Shown here piece after piece: positions 7,428 to 17,095 of a stretch of 64,000 nucleotides of DNA. The notes under the pieces are model-generated. The model was not told the DNA's origin and did no database searches. It worked only from the letters and a program-made list of their open reading frames with translations. Source of the stretch: Mycobacteroides salmoniphilum (GTDB lineage Bacteria > Actinomycetota > Actinomycetes > Mycobacteriales > Mycobacteriaceae). The stretch is from assembly GCF_004924335.1 (NCBI RefSeq), contig NZ_CP024633.1:1364001-1428000 (forward strand), in the 5' to 3' direction. Made by a program: the position numbers and the translations under genes. The stretch's first letter is position 1. Each line of letters begins with the position of its first letter.

Positions 7428-10400
7428 GTGACGATCAACGAATACGACAAGGTGACCAGCGCTGAGGATCCCGACGCGAGTGGCGCGGTCGACCCGGGCC
7501 CTAGTGCGGGACCCGCGCTGATCGACCGTCTGGAGTCCGGTGAGCCCTACGCAGTGGCCTTCGGGGGTCAAGGCAGCGACTGGCTGGAGTCACTCGCGGA
7601 GCTGGCGGCTTCGGCCGGTATCGAATCAGAGCTGGCCACCCTCGCTGGTGAGGCCGAGCTGCGTCTGGAGCCCGTCGCCAAAGAACTCGTGGTCGTACGC
7701 CCGGTCGGCTTCACCCCGCTCACCTGGGTGCGTGCACTGACCGCTGAGGAGCCCGTACCCGCCGCCGCGCAGCTGACCTCGGCTGCGGTCTCGATGCCCG
7801 GTGTACTGCTGGCGCAGCTGGCCGCCGTTCGCGCGCTGAAGATCCAGGGCCTCGATGTGGCCCAGCTGCCGCCGGTCGCTGTCATCGGGCACTCACAGGG
7901 TGTACTGGCCGTCGAGGCACTCAAGGCTCATGGTGCTCGCGATGTTGAGCTGCTGGCCATCGCTCAGCTGGTCGGTGCCGCTGCCACCCTGGTCGCGCGC
8001 CGCCGCGGCATCGTGGTGCGCGGCAACCGCACTCCCATGGTGTCGGTGACCAATGTCGACCCCGAACGCATCAAGGCGCTTCTTGACGAGTTTGCCCAGG
8101 ATGTCCGTACTGTCCAGCCGCCCGCGCTGTCCATCCGTAACGGACGCCGGTCCGTCGTTATCACCGGTACTCCCGAGCAGCTGTCGCGTTTCGAGTTGTA
8201 CTGCGAGCAGATCGCGGACCGCGAGGCCGCCGAGCGCAAGGACAAGGTGCGCGGGGGCGCGGTGTTCAGCCCGGTCTTCGACCCGGTCAATGTGGAGGTG
8301 GGTTTCCATACCCCACGCCTGGCCGACGGCGTCGAGATCGCCGGTCGCTGGGCGGCCGCTGCAGGGCTCGACGTCGAACTGACCAAGGCCCTGACCGAAT
8401 CCATCCTCGTCACCCCGGTCGACTGGGTGAATGAGGTGAACCATGTCGCCGACGCAGGCGCCCGTTGGATCCTCGACCTGGGTCCCGGCGATCTCCTGAC
8501 TCGCCTGACTGCCCCGGTCATCCGTGGCCTGGGGATCGGCATCGTGCCCACCGCCACCCGCGGGGGACAGCGAAACCTGTTCACGCACGGTGCGGTTCCC
8601 GAGGTCGCCCGTGCCTGGACCAGCTTCGCGCCTACCGTGGTGTCGCTGCCCGACGGTTCGGTGAAGCTGTCCACCAAGTTCACCCGCCTCACCGGACGTT
8701 CACCGATTCTGCTCGCGGGCATGACCCCGACCACGGTCGATTCGAAAATCGTTGCGGCCGCAGCCAACGCGGGTCACTGGTCCGAGCTCGCCGGCGGCGG
8801 GCAGGTCACTGAGGAGATCTTCAATACCCGCATAGAAGAGCTCACCGGCCTACTGGAGCCCGGGCGTCAGATCCAGTTCAACTCTTTGTTCCTGGACCCG
8901 TACCTGTGGAAGCTGCAGGTCGGCTCGAAGCGGTTGGTGCAGAAGGCCCGTCAGGCCGGTGCGCCGATCGACGGTGTCGTCGTGACCGCCGGTATTCCCG
9001 AGCTGGAAGAGGCCGTCGCGCTCATCGATGAGCTCACCGAGATCGGCTTCAGTCACATCGTGTTCAAGCCGGGCACGGTCGAGCAGATCCGCTCCGTCGT
9101 ACGTATCGCCGCCGAGGTTCCGACCCGTCCGATCATCATGCACGTCGAGGGTGGCCGCGCCGGTGGACACCACTCCTGGGAGGACCTCGACGACCTGCTG
9201 CTGGCCACCTACTCGGAGCTACGTTCGCGCTCCAACATCACCGTGTGTGTCGGCGGAGGCATCGGCACCCCCGAGCAGGCTGCCGAATACCTCAGCGGTC
9301 GTTGGGCATTGAAGTTCGGATTCCCGCTGATGCCGGTCGACGGCATCCTGGTCGGTACTGCGGCCATGGCCACGTTGGAGGCCACCACCTCGCCGTCGGT
9401 CAAGCAGATGCTGGTCGAGACCCAGGGCACCCCTGAGTGGGTTCCCGCCGGAAAAGCCCAGGGCGGCATGGCTTCCGGGCGCAGTCAGCTGGGTGCTGAC
9501 ATTCACGAGATTGACAACGCGGCCTCCCGCTGTGGCCGTTTGCTTGATGATGTGGCCGGTGACGAGGATGCGGTGTCCAAGCGCCGCGACGAGATCATTG
9601 CCGCGATGGAGCTGACCGCTAAGCAGTACTTCGGTGATGTCGCCGAAATGACGTATGCACAGTGGCTGAATCGCTATGTGGAGCTGTCCATCGGTGACGG
9701 CGACAGCACCGCCGATACCGCCGTGGCGCACTCGCCCTGGCTGGATATCACCTGGCGCGATCGCTTCGAGCAGATGCTCAAGCGCGCCGAAGCCCGGTTG
9801 CATCCCAAGGAATCCGGTCCGGTCGAGACGCTGTTCGCCGACCAGACTCTGGTGGAACGCCCGGCCGATGCCATCGAGGCACTGTTGCAGCGTTACCCCG
9901 ATGCCGAGGCCATCAAGCTGCACCCGGCCGACGTACCTTTCTTCGTCGCGCTGTGCAAGTCGCTGGGTAAGCCCGTCAACTTCGTGCCCGTCATCGACAA
10001 GGATGTGCGCCGTTGGTGGCGCAGCGACTCGCTGTGGCAGGCCCACGACGCGCGCTACTCCGCCGAGCAGGTCTGCATCATCCCCGGCACCGCCGCTGTC
10101 GCCGGGATCACCCGGGCCGACGAGCCAGTGGGCGACCTGCTCAACCGCTTTGAGCAGACCGCCATCGACGAGGTTGTTGCCACCGGTGCGGAGCCGTTGC
10201 CGGTGCGTTCGCGTCTGCGTCGCCGCTGGGATGTCGAGGGTCCGTTGGCGAGCGTGCTGGACGCACCAGATGTGCTGTGGTCCGGACGAATTGCCGTTAA
10301 CCCGGTGCACCGGATCGCTCCCGATGGAGCTTGGCAGGTCTTCGAAGACCGCACCGCCTCGCACCCGTCGACCGGGGCCCGTCTCGAGGTCACCGGCGAC

Positions 10401-13400
10401 GACTCGGTGCGTCTGAGTGTGCCGCTGTCGGGTATCTGGGTCGATATCGACCTGACCTTGCCGGTCACGACTCGCGACGGTGGCACCCCGGTGGTGACCA
10501 CCGAGGCCGCGGCCGCGGCCATGCGGACCGTGCTCGCGGTAGCCGCAGGCGCCGACGATCAGGCAGGCCTTCCAGCTGTCCAGAACGGCTCGGTACGTGT
10601 TGTCGCGCATTGGGATCCGGAACGCGTCGCCGACCACACCGGCGTCACCGCTGTGCTGCCGTCTCCGCTGGCGCCCGGATCGTCGATCGTGCCGGACGCG
10701 CTGGTCGGCCTGTGCTGGCCCGCCGTGTTCGCCGCCATCGGTGATGCCAAGACCGAGGACGGCACGGGCGTCATCGAGGGTCTGCTCTCGCTGGTGCACC
10801 TGGATCACGCTGCCCACCTGATCTCGGCCCTTCCCGCAGAGGCCGCCGAACTTACCGTCACTGCAACGGCTTCCGCGGCCACCGATACCGAGGTCGGCCG
10901 CGTTGTTCCGGTCGAGGTCACCGTGGCGGCGGCCGACGGCACTGTGCTGGCCACGCTGCAGGAGCGGTTTGCGATTCTGGGCCGAAACGGGGCAGCCGAA
11001 CTCACCGACCCGGTGCGTGCCGGTGGTGCCCTTTCCGAACACGAAGAAGACACCACTCGTCGTCGTCGCCGTGATGCCAAGATCTTCGCGCCAACCGACA
11101 TGCGGGCGTTCGCGGTGGTCTCGGGTGATCACAACCCGATTCACACCGACAAGTCGGCAGCGCTGCTGGCCGGGCTGGGATCGCCCATCGTGCATGGCAT
11201 GTGGCTTTCGGCCGCCGCGCAGCACGTGGTTACCTCCGCCGACGCTTCCAGCACTCCGCCGCGCACGCTGGTCGGCTGGACCTCCCGTTTCCTGGGCATG
11301 GTGCAGCCGGGCGACGAGGTCGACGTGCGGGTGGACCGTGTCGGAATCGATTCCGGCGCAGAGGTTGTGGAGGTCCAGGCCAAGGTCGGCTCCGATCTCG
11401 TGATGTCGGCGACCGCCCGGCTCGCTGCCCCCAAGACGGTGTACGCCTTCCCGGGGCAGGGCATTCAGCACAAGGGCATGGGCATGGACGTGCGTTCGCG
11501 CTCCAAGGCCGCCCGCAAGGTCTGGGACAAGGCCGACAAGTTCACCCGCGAGCGTCTCGGTTTCTCCGTGCTGCACGTGGTCAAGGACAACCCGACAAGC
11601 CTCATCGCCGGCGGTGTCCATTACCAGCATCCCGAGGGCGTGCTGTACCTGACGCAGTTCACCCAGGTGGCCATGGCCACGTTGGCCACTGCGCAGATCG
11701 CCGAGATGAAGGAGTCCGGCTCGTTCGTCGAGGACGCCATCACCTGCGGTCACTCCGTGGGCGAGTACACCGCGCTGGCCACGGTCAGCGGTGTCATTCC
11801 GCAGGATGGTCTGCTGGAGGTGGTGTTCCACCGCGGGTCGGCGATGCACGACATCGTGCCGCGAGATGAGCAGGGACGCAGTAATTATCGCCTGGCCGCG
11901 ATCCGCCCGTCGCAGATCGGTTTGGAGGACGCCGACGTCCAGGCATTCGTCGCGGGGATCGCCGAACGTAGTGGTGAGTTTCTTCAGATCGTGAACTTCA
12001 ACCTGCGTGGCTCGCAGTACGCCATCGCCGGAACGGTGCGTGGCCTTGAGCTACTGGAGGCCGAGGTCGAGAAGCGTCGCGAAGAGTTCGGTGGCCGTCG
12101 CTCCTTCATCATGGTGCCCGGCATCGATGTGCCGTTCCACTCCGAGGTGCTGCGGGTCGGCGTTGCCGAGTTCCGCCGGTCCCTGGAGCGGGTGCTGCCC
12201 ATGGACGGTGATCCCAACCTGATCATCGGCAAGTACATCCCGAACCTGGTGCCCAAGCCGTTCACCCTGGATCGTGAATTCATCCAGGAGATCCGCGATC
12301 TGGTACCCGCCGAACCTCTCGACGAGGTGCTCGCCGATTACGACACCTGGCGCAACGAGAAGCCGGTGCTGTTGTGCCGCAAGGTTCTTATCGAGTTGCT
12401 TGCCTGGCAGTTCGCCAGTCCGGTGCGGTGGATCGAAACCCAGGACCTGCTGTTCACCGAGGAGGCCGCCGGCGGCCTTGGTGTGGAGCGGTTCGTCGAG
12501 GTGGGCGTGAAGTCGATGCCGACCGTCGCCGGTCTGGCCAACAACACCCTGAAGCTGCCCGAATACAGCCACAGCTCGATCGAGGTGCTCAACGTCGAAC
12601 GCGACCACGCGGTGCTGTTCGGAACGGACAGCGATCCGGAGCCCGAGCCTGAAATCGAGGAGCCCGTGGAAAGCGCTGCGGCCGCCTCTGGTTCCACTGA
12701 GGCCGCTGCTCCGGCTCCCGCTGCCGCCCCCGCGGCGCCCAGCGGTGGTCCGCGGCCGGACGACATCGGGTTCGACGCCTCCGACGCGACGCTCGCGCTC
12801 ATCGCGTTGTCGACGAAGATGCGCATCGACCAGATCGAGCCGGTGGACTCCATCGAGAGCCTCACCGATGGCGCCTCGTCGCGTCGTAACCAGCTGTTGG
12901 TCGACCTGGGCTCCGAGCTGAACCTGAGCGCCATTGACGGTGCAGCAGAGGCGGATCTGTCCGGATTGCGGACGCAGGTCACCAAATTGGCGCGTACCTA
13001 CAAGCCGTTCGGCCCGGTGCTTTCGGACTCGATCAACGATCAGCTCAAGACGGTCTTCGGGCCGTCGGGTAAGCGCCCCACCGCCATCGGTGAGCGGGTC
13101 ACCAAGACCTGGGAACTCGGTCCGGGCTGGGTCAAGCATGTGACCGTCGAGCTGTCGCTGGGTACCCGCGAGGGCACCAGCGTCCGCGGCGGCGATCTCG
13201 GTGGCCTGGCGCCCAGCACGCTGGCCGACGGTAACGCCGTCGACGCGGCGATCGACGCGGCCGTTGCCGCGGTGGCCGGGCGTCGCGGTGTCGGTGTGTC
13301 TCTGCCCTCGGCGGGTGGCGCCGGCGGCGCGACCGTCGACGCCGCAGCACTGAGCGAATTCACCGACCAGATCACCGGGCGTGAAGGTGTTCTCGCCTCG

Positions 13401-16400
13401 GCCGCGCGTCTGGTGCTCGACCAGCTGGGACTGTCGGCCCCGATCGTCACGCCGGACGGCGCCGCCGACACCGAGCTCGTCGAGCTGGTTTCCGCCGAAT
13501 TGGGTTCGGACTGGCCGCGTTTGGTGGCGCCGACATTCGACGGCAAGAAGGCAGTGGTGTTTGACGACCGCTGGGCCAGCGCTCGCGAGGATCTGGCGCG
13601 GTTGTGGATCACCGAGGAAGACGAGATCGACAGCCAGTGGGCACAGTTGGCAGGCCAGTTCGAGGGTGCCGGTCATGCCGTTGCCACGCAGGCCAATTGG
13701 TGGCAGGGCAAGTCGTTGGCGCAGGGCCGCAATGTGCACGCCTCGCTGTTCGGGCGGATTGCCGCCGGCGCGGAAAGCCCCGAGCAGGGCAAGTGGGGCG
13801 ACGAGGTCGCGGTGGTGACGGGTGCGTCCAAGGGCTCGATCGCCGCGGCGGTGGTCGCCGAGCTGCTGTCCGGTGGTGCAACGGTGGTCGCCACCACCTC
13901 GCGTCTTGACGAGGACCGATTGGCGTTCTACCGCAACCTGTACCGCGAGAGCGCGCGGTTCGGCGCCAAGCTGTGGGTGGTGCCGGCGAACATGGCCTCG
14001 TACGCCGACATCGACGCACTGGTGCAGTGGGTGGGCACCGAGCAGTCGGAAAGCCTTGGGCCGATGTCGATCCACCTCAAGGACGCACAGACCCCGACCC
14101 TGCTGTTCCCGTTCGCCGCACCGAAGGTGGTCGGGGATCTGTCGGAGGCCGGTTCGCGTGCCGAGATGGAGATGAAGGTGCTGTTGTGGGCCGTGCAACG
14201 GCTCATCGGTGGTCTGTCGGCCATCGGCGCGGAGCGCGATATCGCCTCGCGTCTGCACGTGGTGCTGCCCGGTTCACCGAACCGCGGCATGTTCGGCGGC
14301 GACGGTGCGTACGGCGAGTCCAAGGCGGCTCTCGATGCACTGGTCACTCGCTGGAAGGCGGAGTCGTCGTGGGCGTCGCGAGTCAGCCTGGCGCACGCGC
14401 TGATCGGCTGGACCCGCGGCACCGGGCTGATGGGTCACAACGACGCCATCGTGACCGCTGTCGAAGAAGCGGGAGTCACCACGTACTCCACCGCGGACAT
14501 GGCCTCGATGCTGCTGGCGCTGTGCTCACCCGAAGCACGCGTGCAGGCCGCACAGGCACCGGTAGAGAAGGACCTCACCGGTGGGCTGGCCGAGGTCGAA
14601 CTCGACATGGCCGAGCTGGCTGCCAAGGCCCGCGAGGACATGGAGGCCAAGGCCAAGGCTGAAGCGGCCGCAATCTCCGATGAGGAGGACGATCCGAACC
14701 TCATTGCGGCACTGCCGTCTCCGCCACGCGGATACACCTCGACGCTGCCTCCGGAGTGGGCCGACCTCGATGTCGACCCGGCCGACCTGGTGGTCATCGT
14801 CGGCGGTGGCGAGCTCGGTCCGCTGGGCTCCTCGCGTACCCGCTACGAGATGGAGGTCGACGACCAACTGTCGGCGGCCGGCGTGCTGGAGCTCGCCTGG
14901 ACCACCGGACTGGTGAAGTGGGAGAACGACCCCGAGGCCGGCTGGTACGACACCGAATCCGGTGAACTGGTACCGGAATCGGAGCTGGTGGAGCGGTACC
15001 ACGACAAGGTGGTCGGCAACATCGGTGTCCGCGAGTTCGTCGATGACGGTGCGATCGACCCCGACCACGCCTCACCGCTGCTGGTGTCGGTGTTCCTGGA
15101 CAAGGACTTCACCTTCACGGTGTCCACCGAGGCCGAGGCCCGGCAGTTCGTGAAGTGGGATCCCGAGCACACCGTCATCGCGCCGGCGGCCGAGGGCAGT
15201 GACTGGCAGGTGACCCGCAGGGCGGGCACCGAGGTTCGCGTGCCGCGCAAGACCAAGCTGTCGAGGACGGTGGGTGCACAGATCCCGACCGGTTTCGACC
15301 CGACCGTGTGGGGCATCACCCCGGACATGGTCAGCTCCATCGACCGGGTGGCGCTGTGGAACATGATCGCGACGGTGGATGCGTTCCTGTCGGCGGGCTT
15401 CACCCCCACGGAGCTGATGCGTTGGGTGCACCCGAGCCTGGTGGCCAACACGCAGGGCACCGGCATGGGCGGCATGACCTCGATGCAGACCATGTACCAC
15501 GGAAACCTGTTGGGCCGTAACAAGCCGAACGACATCCTGCAGGAAGTGCTGCCGAACGTCGTTGCCGCGCACGTGGTTCAGTCGTACGTCGGCTCGTACG
15601 GTTCGATGATCCACCCGGTGGCGGCGTGCGCCACCGCGGCGGTCTCCGTCGAAGAAGGTGTCGACAAGATCCGCCTCGGCAAGGCGCATCTGGCATTGGC
15701 CGGTGGATTCGACGACCTGACGCTGGAGGCCATCATCGGCTTCGGTGACATGGCGGCGACTGCCGACACCGAGATGATGCGGGCCAAGGGCATTGCGGAT
15801 AAGCGGTTCTCGCGTGCCAACGACCGTCGTCGCCTTGGGTTCGTCGAGGCCCAGGGTGGTGGCAGCCTGCTGTTGGCGCGCGGCGACCTGGCGCTCAAGA
15901 TGGGTCTGCCGGTGCTCGCGGTGGTCGGGTACGCACAGTCGTTCGGTGACGGTGTGCACACCTCGATCCCGGCTCCAGGTCTGGGCGCGCTGGCGGCCGG
16001 ACGCGGCGGCAAGGATTCGGATCTGGCGCGCTCGCTGAACAAGCTGGGCGTCACCGCCGACGACATCGCCGTCATCTCCAAGCACGACACGTCCACGCTC
16101 GCCAATGATCCCAACGAGACCGAGCTGCATGAGCGTCTCGCGTCCTCGTTGGGGCGCTCGGATGGTGCGCCGCTGTTCGTCATCTCGCAGAAGAACCTGA
16201 CTGGCCACGCCAAGGGCGGTGCCGCGGTGTTCCAGATGCTGGGCCTGTGCCAGGTGCTGCGCGACGGCGTCATTCCGCCGAACCGCAGCCTGGACTGTGT
16301 CGACGACGAGCTGGCTACCAGCCAGCACTTCGTGTGGGTGCGGGAGTCGCTGCCGCTCAAGGAGCAGCTGCCGCTGAAGGCGGGCCTGGTGACGAGCCTC

Positions 16401-16685
16401 GGCTTTGGTCACGTGTCGGGTCTGGTGGCACTCGTGCACCCGCAGGCGTTCATCGCCTCGCTGCGGCCCGAGGATCGGGATGACTACGAGAAGCGTTCGC
16501 GTGAGCGCATTCTCGCCGGACAGCGGCGCCTGTCCTCGGCGATGGCCGGCGGTCGCCCGATGTATGAGAGGCCGGACGGACGTCGCTTCGACCACGATCA
16601 TGAGGAGTCGGAGAAGCGTCAGGAAGCATCGATGCTGCTGGATCCGGGTGCGCGCCTGAGTGAGGACGAGGTCTACCACCGGTGA
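7428..16685 (+). CDS. fas: Type I fatty acid synthase (FAS-I)
   Basis: A 3085-residue multifunctional enzyme that makes long-chain acyl-CoAs from acetyl-CoA and malonyl-CoA, feeding membrane lipids and mycolic acids. Domains run in the mycobacterial order: acetyltransferase (GHSQGV, Ser156), FMN enoyl reductase (around VEGGRAGGHHSWED), dehydratase (GDHNPIHTD, Asp1234/His1239), malonyl/palmitoyl transferase (GHSVGE, Ser1443), acyl carrier (DGASSRRNQLLVDLGSEL, phosphopantetheine Ser near 1817), ketoreductase (VVTGASKGS, about 2129-2138) and ketosynthase (AACATAAVS, Cys2734; His2886 in KHDTS; His2927/Lys2929 in GHAKGG). All key residues are intact and no frameshift was seen. GTG 7428 gives the N-terminus expected from M. 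tuberculosis FAS-I. The stop overlaps the acpS start by 4 bases, coupling synthesis of the enzyme to its activating transferase. Confidence 0.99.
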   Translation: MTINEYDKVTSAEDPDASGAVDPGPSAGPALIDRLESGEPYAVAFGGQGSDWLESLAELAASAGIESELATLAGEAELRLEPVAKELVVVRPVGFTPLTWVRALTAEEPVPAAAQLTSAAVSMPGVLLAQLAAVRALKIQGLDVAQLPPVAVIGHSQGVLAVEALKAHGARDVELLAIAQLVGAAATLVARRRGIVVRGNRTPMVSVTNVDPERIKALLDEFAQDVRTVQPPALSIRNGRRSVVITGTPEQLSRFELYCEQIADREAAERKDKVRGGAVFSPVFDPVNVEVGFHTPRLADGVEIAGRWAAAAGLDVELTKALTESILVTPVDWVNEVNHVADAGARWILDLGPGDLLTRLTAPVIRGLGIGIVPTATRGGQRNLFTHGAVPEVARAWTSFAPTVVSLPDGSVKLSTKFTRLTGRSPILLAGMTPTTVDSKIVAAAANAGHWSELAGGGQVTEEIFNTRIEELTGLLEPGRQIQFNSLFLDPYLWKLQVGSKRLVQKARQAGAPIDGVVVTAGIPELEEAVALIDELTEIGFSHIVFKPGTVEQIRSVVRIAAEVPTRPIIMHVEGGRAGGHHSWEDLDDLLLATYSELRSRSNITVCVGGGIGTPEQAAEYLSGRWALKFGFPLMPVDGILVGTAAMATLEATTSPSVKQMLVETQGTPEWVPAGKAQGGMASGRSQLGADIHEIDNAASRCGRLLDDVAGDEDAVSKRRDEIIAAMELTAKQYFGDVAEMTYAQWLNRYVELSIGDGDSTADTAVAHSPWLDITWRDRFEQMLKRAEARLHPKESGPVETLFADQTLVERPADAIEALLQRYPDAEAIKLHPADVPFFVALCKSLGKPVNFVPVIDKDVRRWWRSDSLWQAHDARYSAEQVCIIPGTAAVAGITRADEPVGDLLNRFEQTAIDEVVATGAEPLPVRSRLRRRWDVEGPLASVLDAPDVLWSGRIAVNPVHRIAPDGAWQVFEDRTASHPSTGARLEVTGDDSVRLSVPLSGIWVDIDLTLPVTTRDGGTPVVTTEAAAAAMRTVLAVAAGADDQAGLPAVQNGSVRVVAHWDPERVADHTGVTAVLPSPLAPGSSIVPDALVGLCWPAVFAAIGDAKTEDGTGVIEGLLSLVHLDHAAHLISALPAEAAELTVTATASAATDTEVGRVVPVEVTVAAADGTVLATLQERFAILGRNGAAELTDPVRAGGALSEHEEDTTRRRRRDAKIFAPTDMRAFAVVSGDHNPIHTDKSAALLAGLGSPIVHGMWLSAAAQHVVTSADASSTPPRTLVGWTSRFLGMVQPGDEVDVRVDRVGIDSGAEVVEVQAKVGSDLVMSATARLAAPKTVYAFPGQGIQHKGMGMDVRSRSKAARKVWDKADKFTRERLGFSVLHVVKDNPTSLIAGGVHYQHPEGVLYLTQFTQVAMATLATAQIAEMKESGSFVEDAITCGHSVGEYTALATVSGVIPQDGLLEVVFHRGSAMHDIVPRDEQGRSNYRLAAIRPSQIGLEDADVQAFVAGIAERSGEFLQIVNFNLRGSQYAIAGTVRGLELLEAEVEKRREEFGGRRSFIMVPGIDVPFHSEVLRVGVAEFRRSLERVLPMDGDPNLIIGKYIPNLVPKPFTLDREFIQEIRDLVPAEPLDEVLADYDTWRNEKPVLLCRKVLIELLAWQFASPVRWIETQDLLFTEEAAGGLGVERFVEVGVKSMPTVAGLANNTLKLPEYSHSSIEVLNVERDHAVLFGTDSDPEPEPEIEEPVESAAAASGSTEAAAPAPAAAPAAPSGGPRPDDIGFDASDATLALIALSTKMRIDQIEPVDSIESLTDGASSRRNQLLVDLGSELNLSAIDGAAEADLSGLRTQVTKLARTYKPFGPVLSDSINDQLKTVFGPSGKRPTAIGERVTKTWELGPGWVKHVTVELSLGTREGTSVRGGDLGGLAPSTLADGNAVDAAIDAAVAAVAGRRGVGVSLPSAGGAGGATVDAAALSEFTDQITGREGVLASAARLVLDQLGLSAPIVTPDGAADTELVELVSAELGSDWPRLVAPTFDGKKAVVFDDRWASAREDLARLWITEEDEIDSQWAQLAGQFEGAGHAVATQANWWQGKSLAQGRNVHASLFGRIAAGAESPEQGKWGDEVAVVTGASKGSIAAAVVAELLSGGATVVATTSRLDEDRLAFYRNLYRESARFGAKLWVVPANMASYADIDALVQWVGTEQSESLGPMSIHLKDAQTPTLLFPFAAPKVVGDLSEAGSRAEMEMKVLLWAVQRLIGGLSAIGAERDIASRLHVVLPGSPNRGMFGGDGAYGESKAALDALVTRWKAESSWASRVSLAHALIGWTRGTGLMGHNDAIVTAVEEAGVTTYSTADMASMLLALCSPEARVQAAQAPVEKDLTGGLAEVELDMAELAAKAREDMEAKAKAEAAAISDEEDDPNLIAALPSPPRGYTSTLPPEWADLDVDPADLVVIVGGGELGPLGSSRTRYEMEVDDQLSAAGVLELAWTTGLVKWENDPEAGWYDTESGELVPESELVERYHDKVVGNIGVREFVDDGAIDPDHASPLLVSVFLDKDFTFTVSTEAEARQFVKWDPEHTVIAPAAEGSDWQVTRRAGTEVRVPRKTKLSRTVGAQIPTGFDPTVWGITPDMVSSIDRVALWNMIATVDAFLSAGFTPTELMRWVHPSLVANTQGTGMGGMTSMQTMYHGNLLGRNKPNDILQEVLPNVVAAHVVQSYVGSYGSMIHPVAACATAAVSVEEGVDKIRLGKAHLALAGGFDDLTLEAIIGFGDMAATADTEMMRAKGIADKRFSRANDRRRLGFVEAQGGGSLLLARGDLALKMGLPVLAVVGYAQSFGDGVHTSIPAPGLGALAAGRGGKDSDLARSLNKLGVTADDIAVISKHDTSTLANDPNETELHERLASSLGRSDGAPLFVISQKNLTGHAKGGAAVFQMLGLCQVLRDGVIPPNRSLDCVDDELATSQHFVWVRESLPLKEQLPLKAGLVTSLGFGHVSGLVALVHPQAFIASLRPEDRDDYEKRSRERILAGQRRLSSAMAGGRPMYERPDGRRFDHDHEESEKRQEASMLLDPGARLSEDEVYHR

Positions 16686-17086
16686 TTGTCGGTATCGGGA
16701 TCGATCTAGTCACCATCTCCGAGTTCGGAGAGCAACTAGCGAGTCCCGGAACGGCTTTCGGGTCCGCGTTTACGCCGGGGGAGCGGCGTGACGCGGCCTC
16801 GAAGACCGGTGGTGAGGCGCGGTACTTGGCGGCCCGTTGGGCGGCGAAGGAGGCCGTCATCAAGGCGTGGTCGGGTTCGCGCTACTCGCAGCGGCCGGTG
16901 CTGCCGGAAAACATCCACCGCGACATCGAGGTCGTCACGGACACCTGGGGCCGCCCGCGTATTCGGCTTTCCGGGGCGATTGCCGAGTACTTGGCAGATA
17001 TGACGATGCACGTGACCCTGACCCATGACGGTGACACTGCAGCGGCGTTCGTCGTGCTGGAACAGGAAGCTCAGCCGCAGGACTAG
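16682..17086 (+). CDS. acpS: Holo-[acyl-carrier-protein] synthase AcpS
   Basis: A 134-residue phosphopantetheinyl transferase that moves 4'-phosphopantetheine from CoA to the acyl carrier Ser of FAS-I. The two family motifs are present: IVGIGIDLVTI at the N-terminus (Asp8 binding magnesium) and WAAKEAVIKAW near residues 53-63 (Glu and Lys for metal and catalysis), then the THDGDTAAAFVV strand. The GTG start overlaps the fas stop as GTGA, so the two are translationally coupled, as in the M. tuberculosis order Rv2524c-Rv2523c. It ends 9 bases before a convergent transporter gene; no hairpin terminator is visible there. Confidence 0.97.
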   Translation: MIVGIGIDLVTISEFGEQLASPGTAFGSAFTPGERRDAASKTGGEARYLAARWAAKEAVIKAWSGSRYSQRPVLPENIHRDIEVVTDTWGRPRIRLSGAIAEYLADMTMHVTLTHDGDTAAAFVVLEQEAQPQD

Positions 17087-17095
17087 CCCACTTCC

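Noticed and set aside
9219..11849. Long antisense open frame (876 codons) inside fas
   Set aside because: It and similar reverse frames at 12051-14258 and 15072-16679 mirror the codon periodicity of a high-GC gene. The protein is rich in Arg, Gly, His and Gln with no domain, whereas the plus-strand FAS-I is continuous and fully recognisable.
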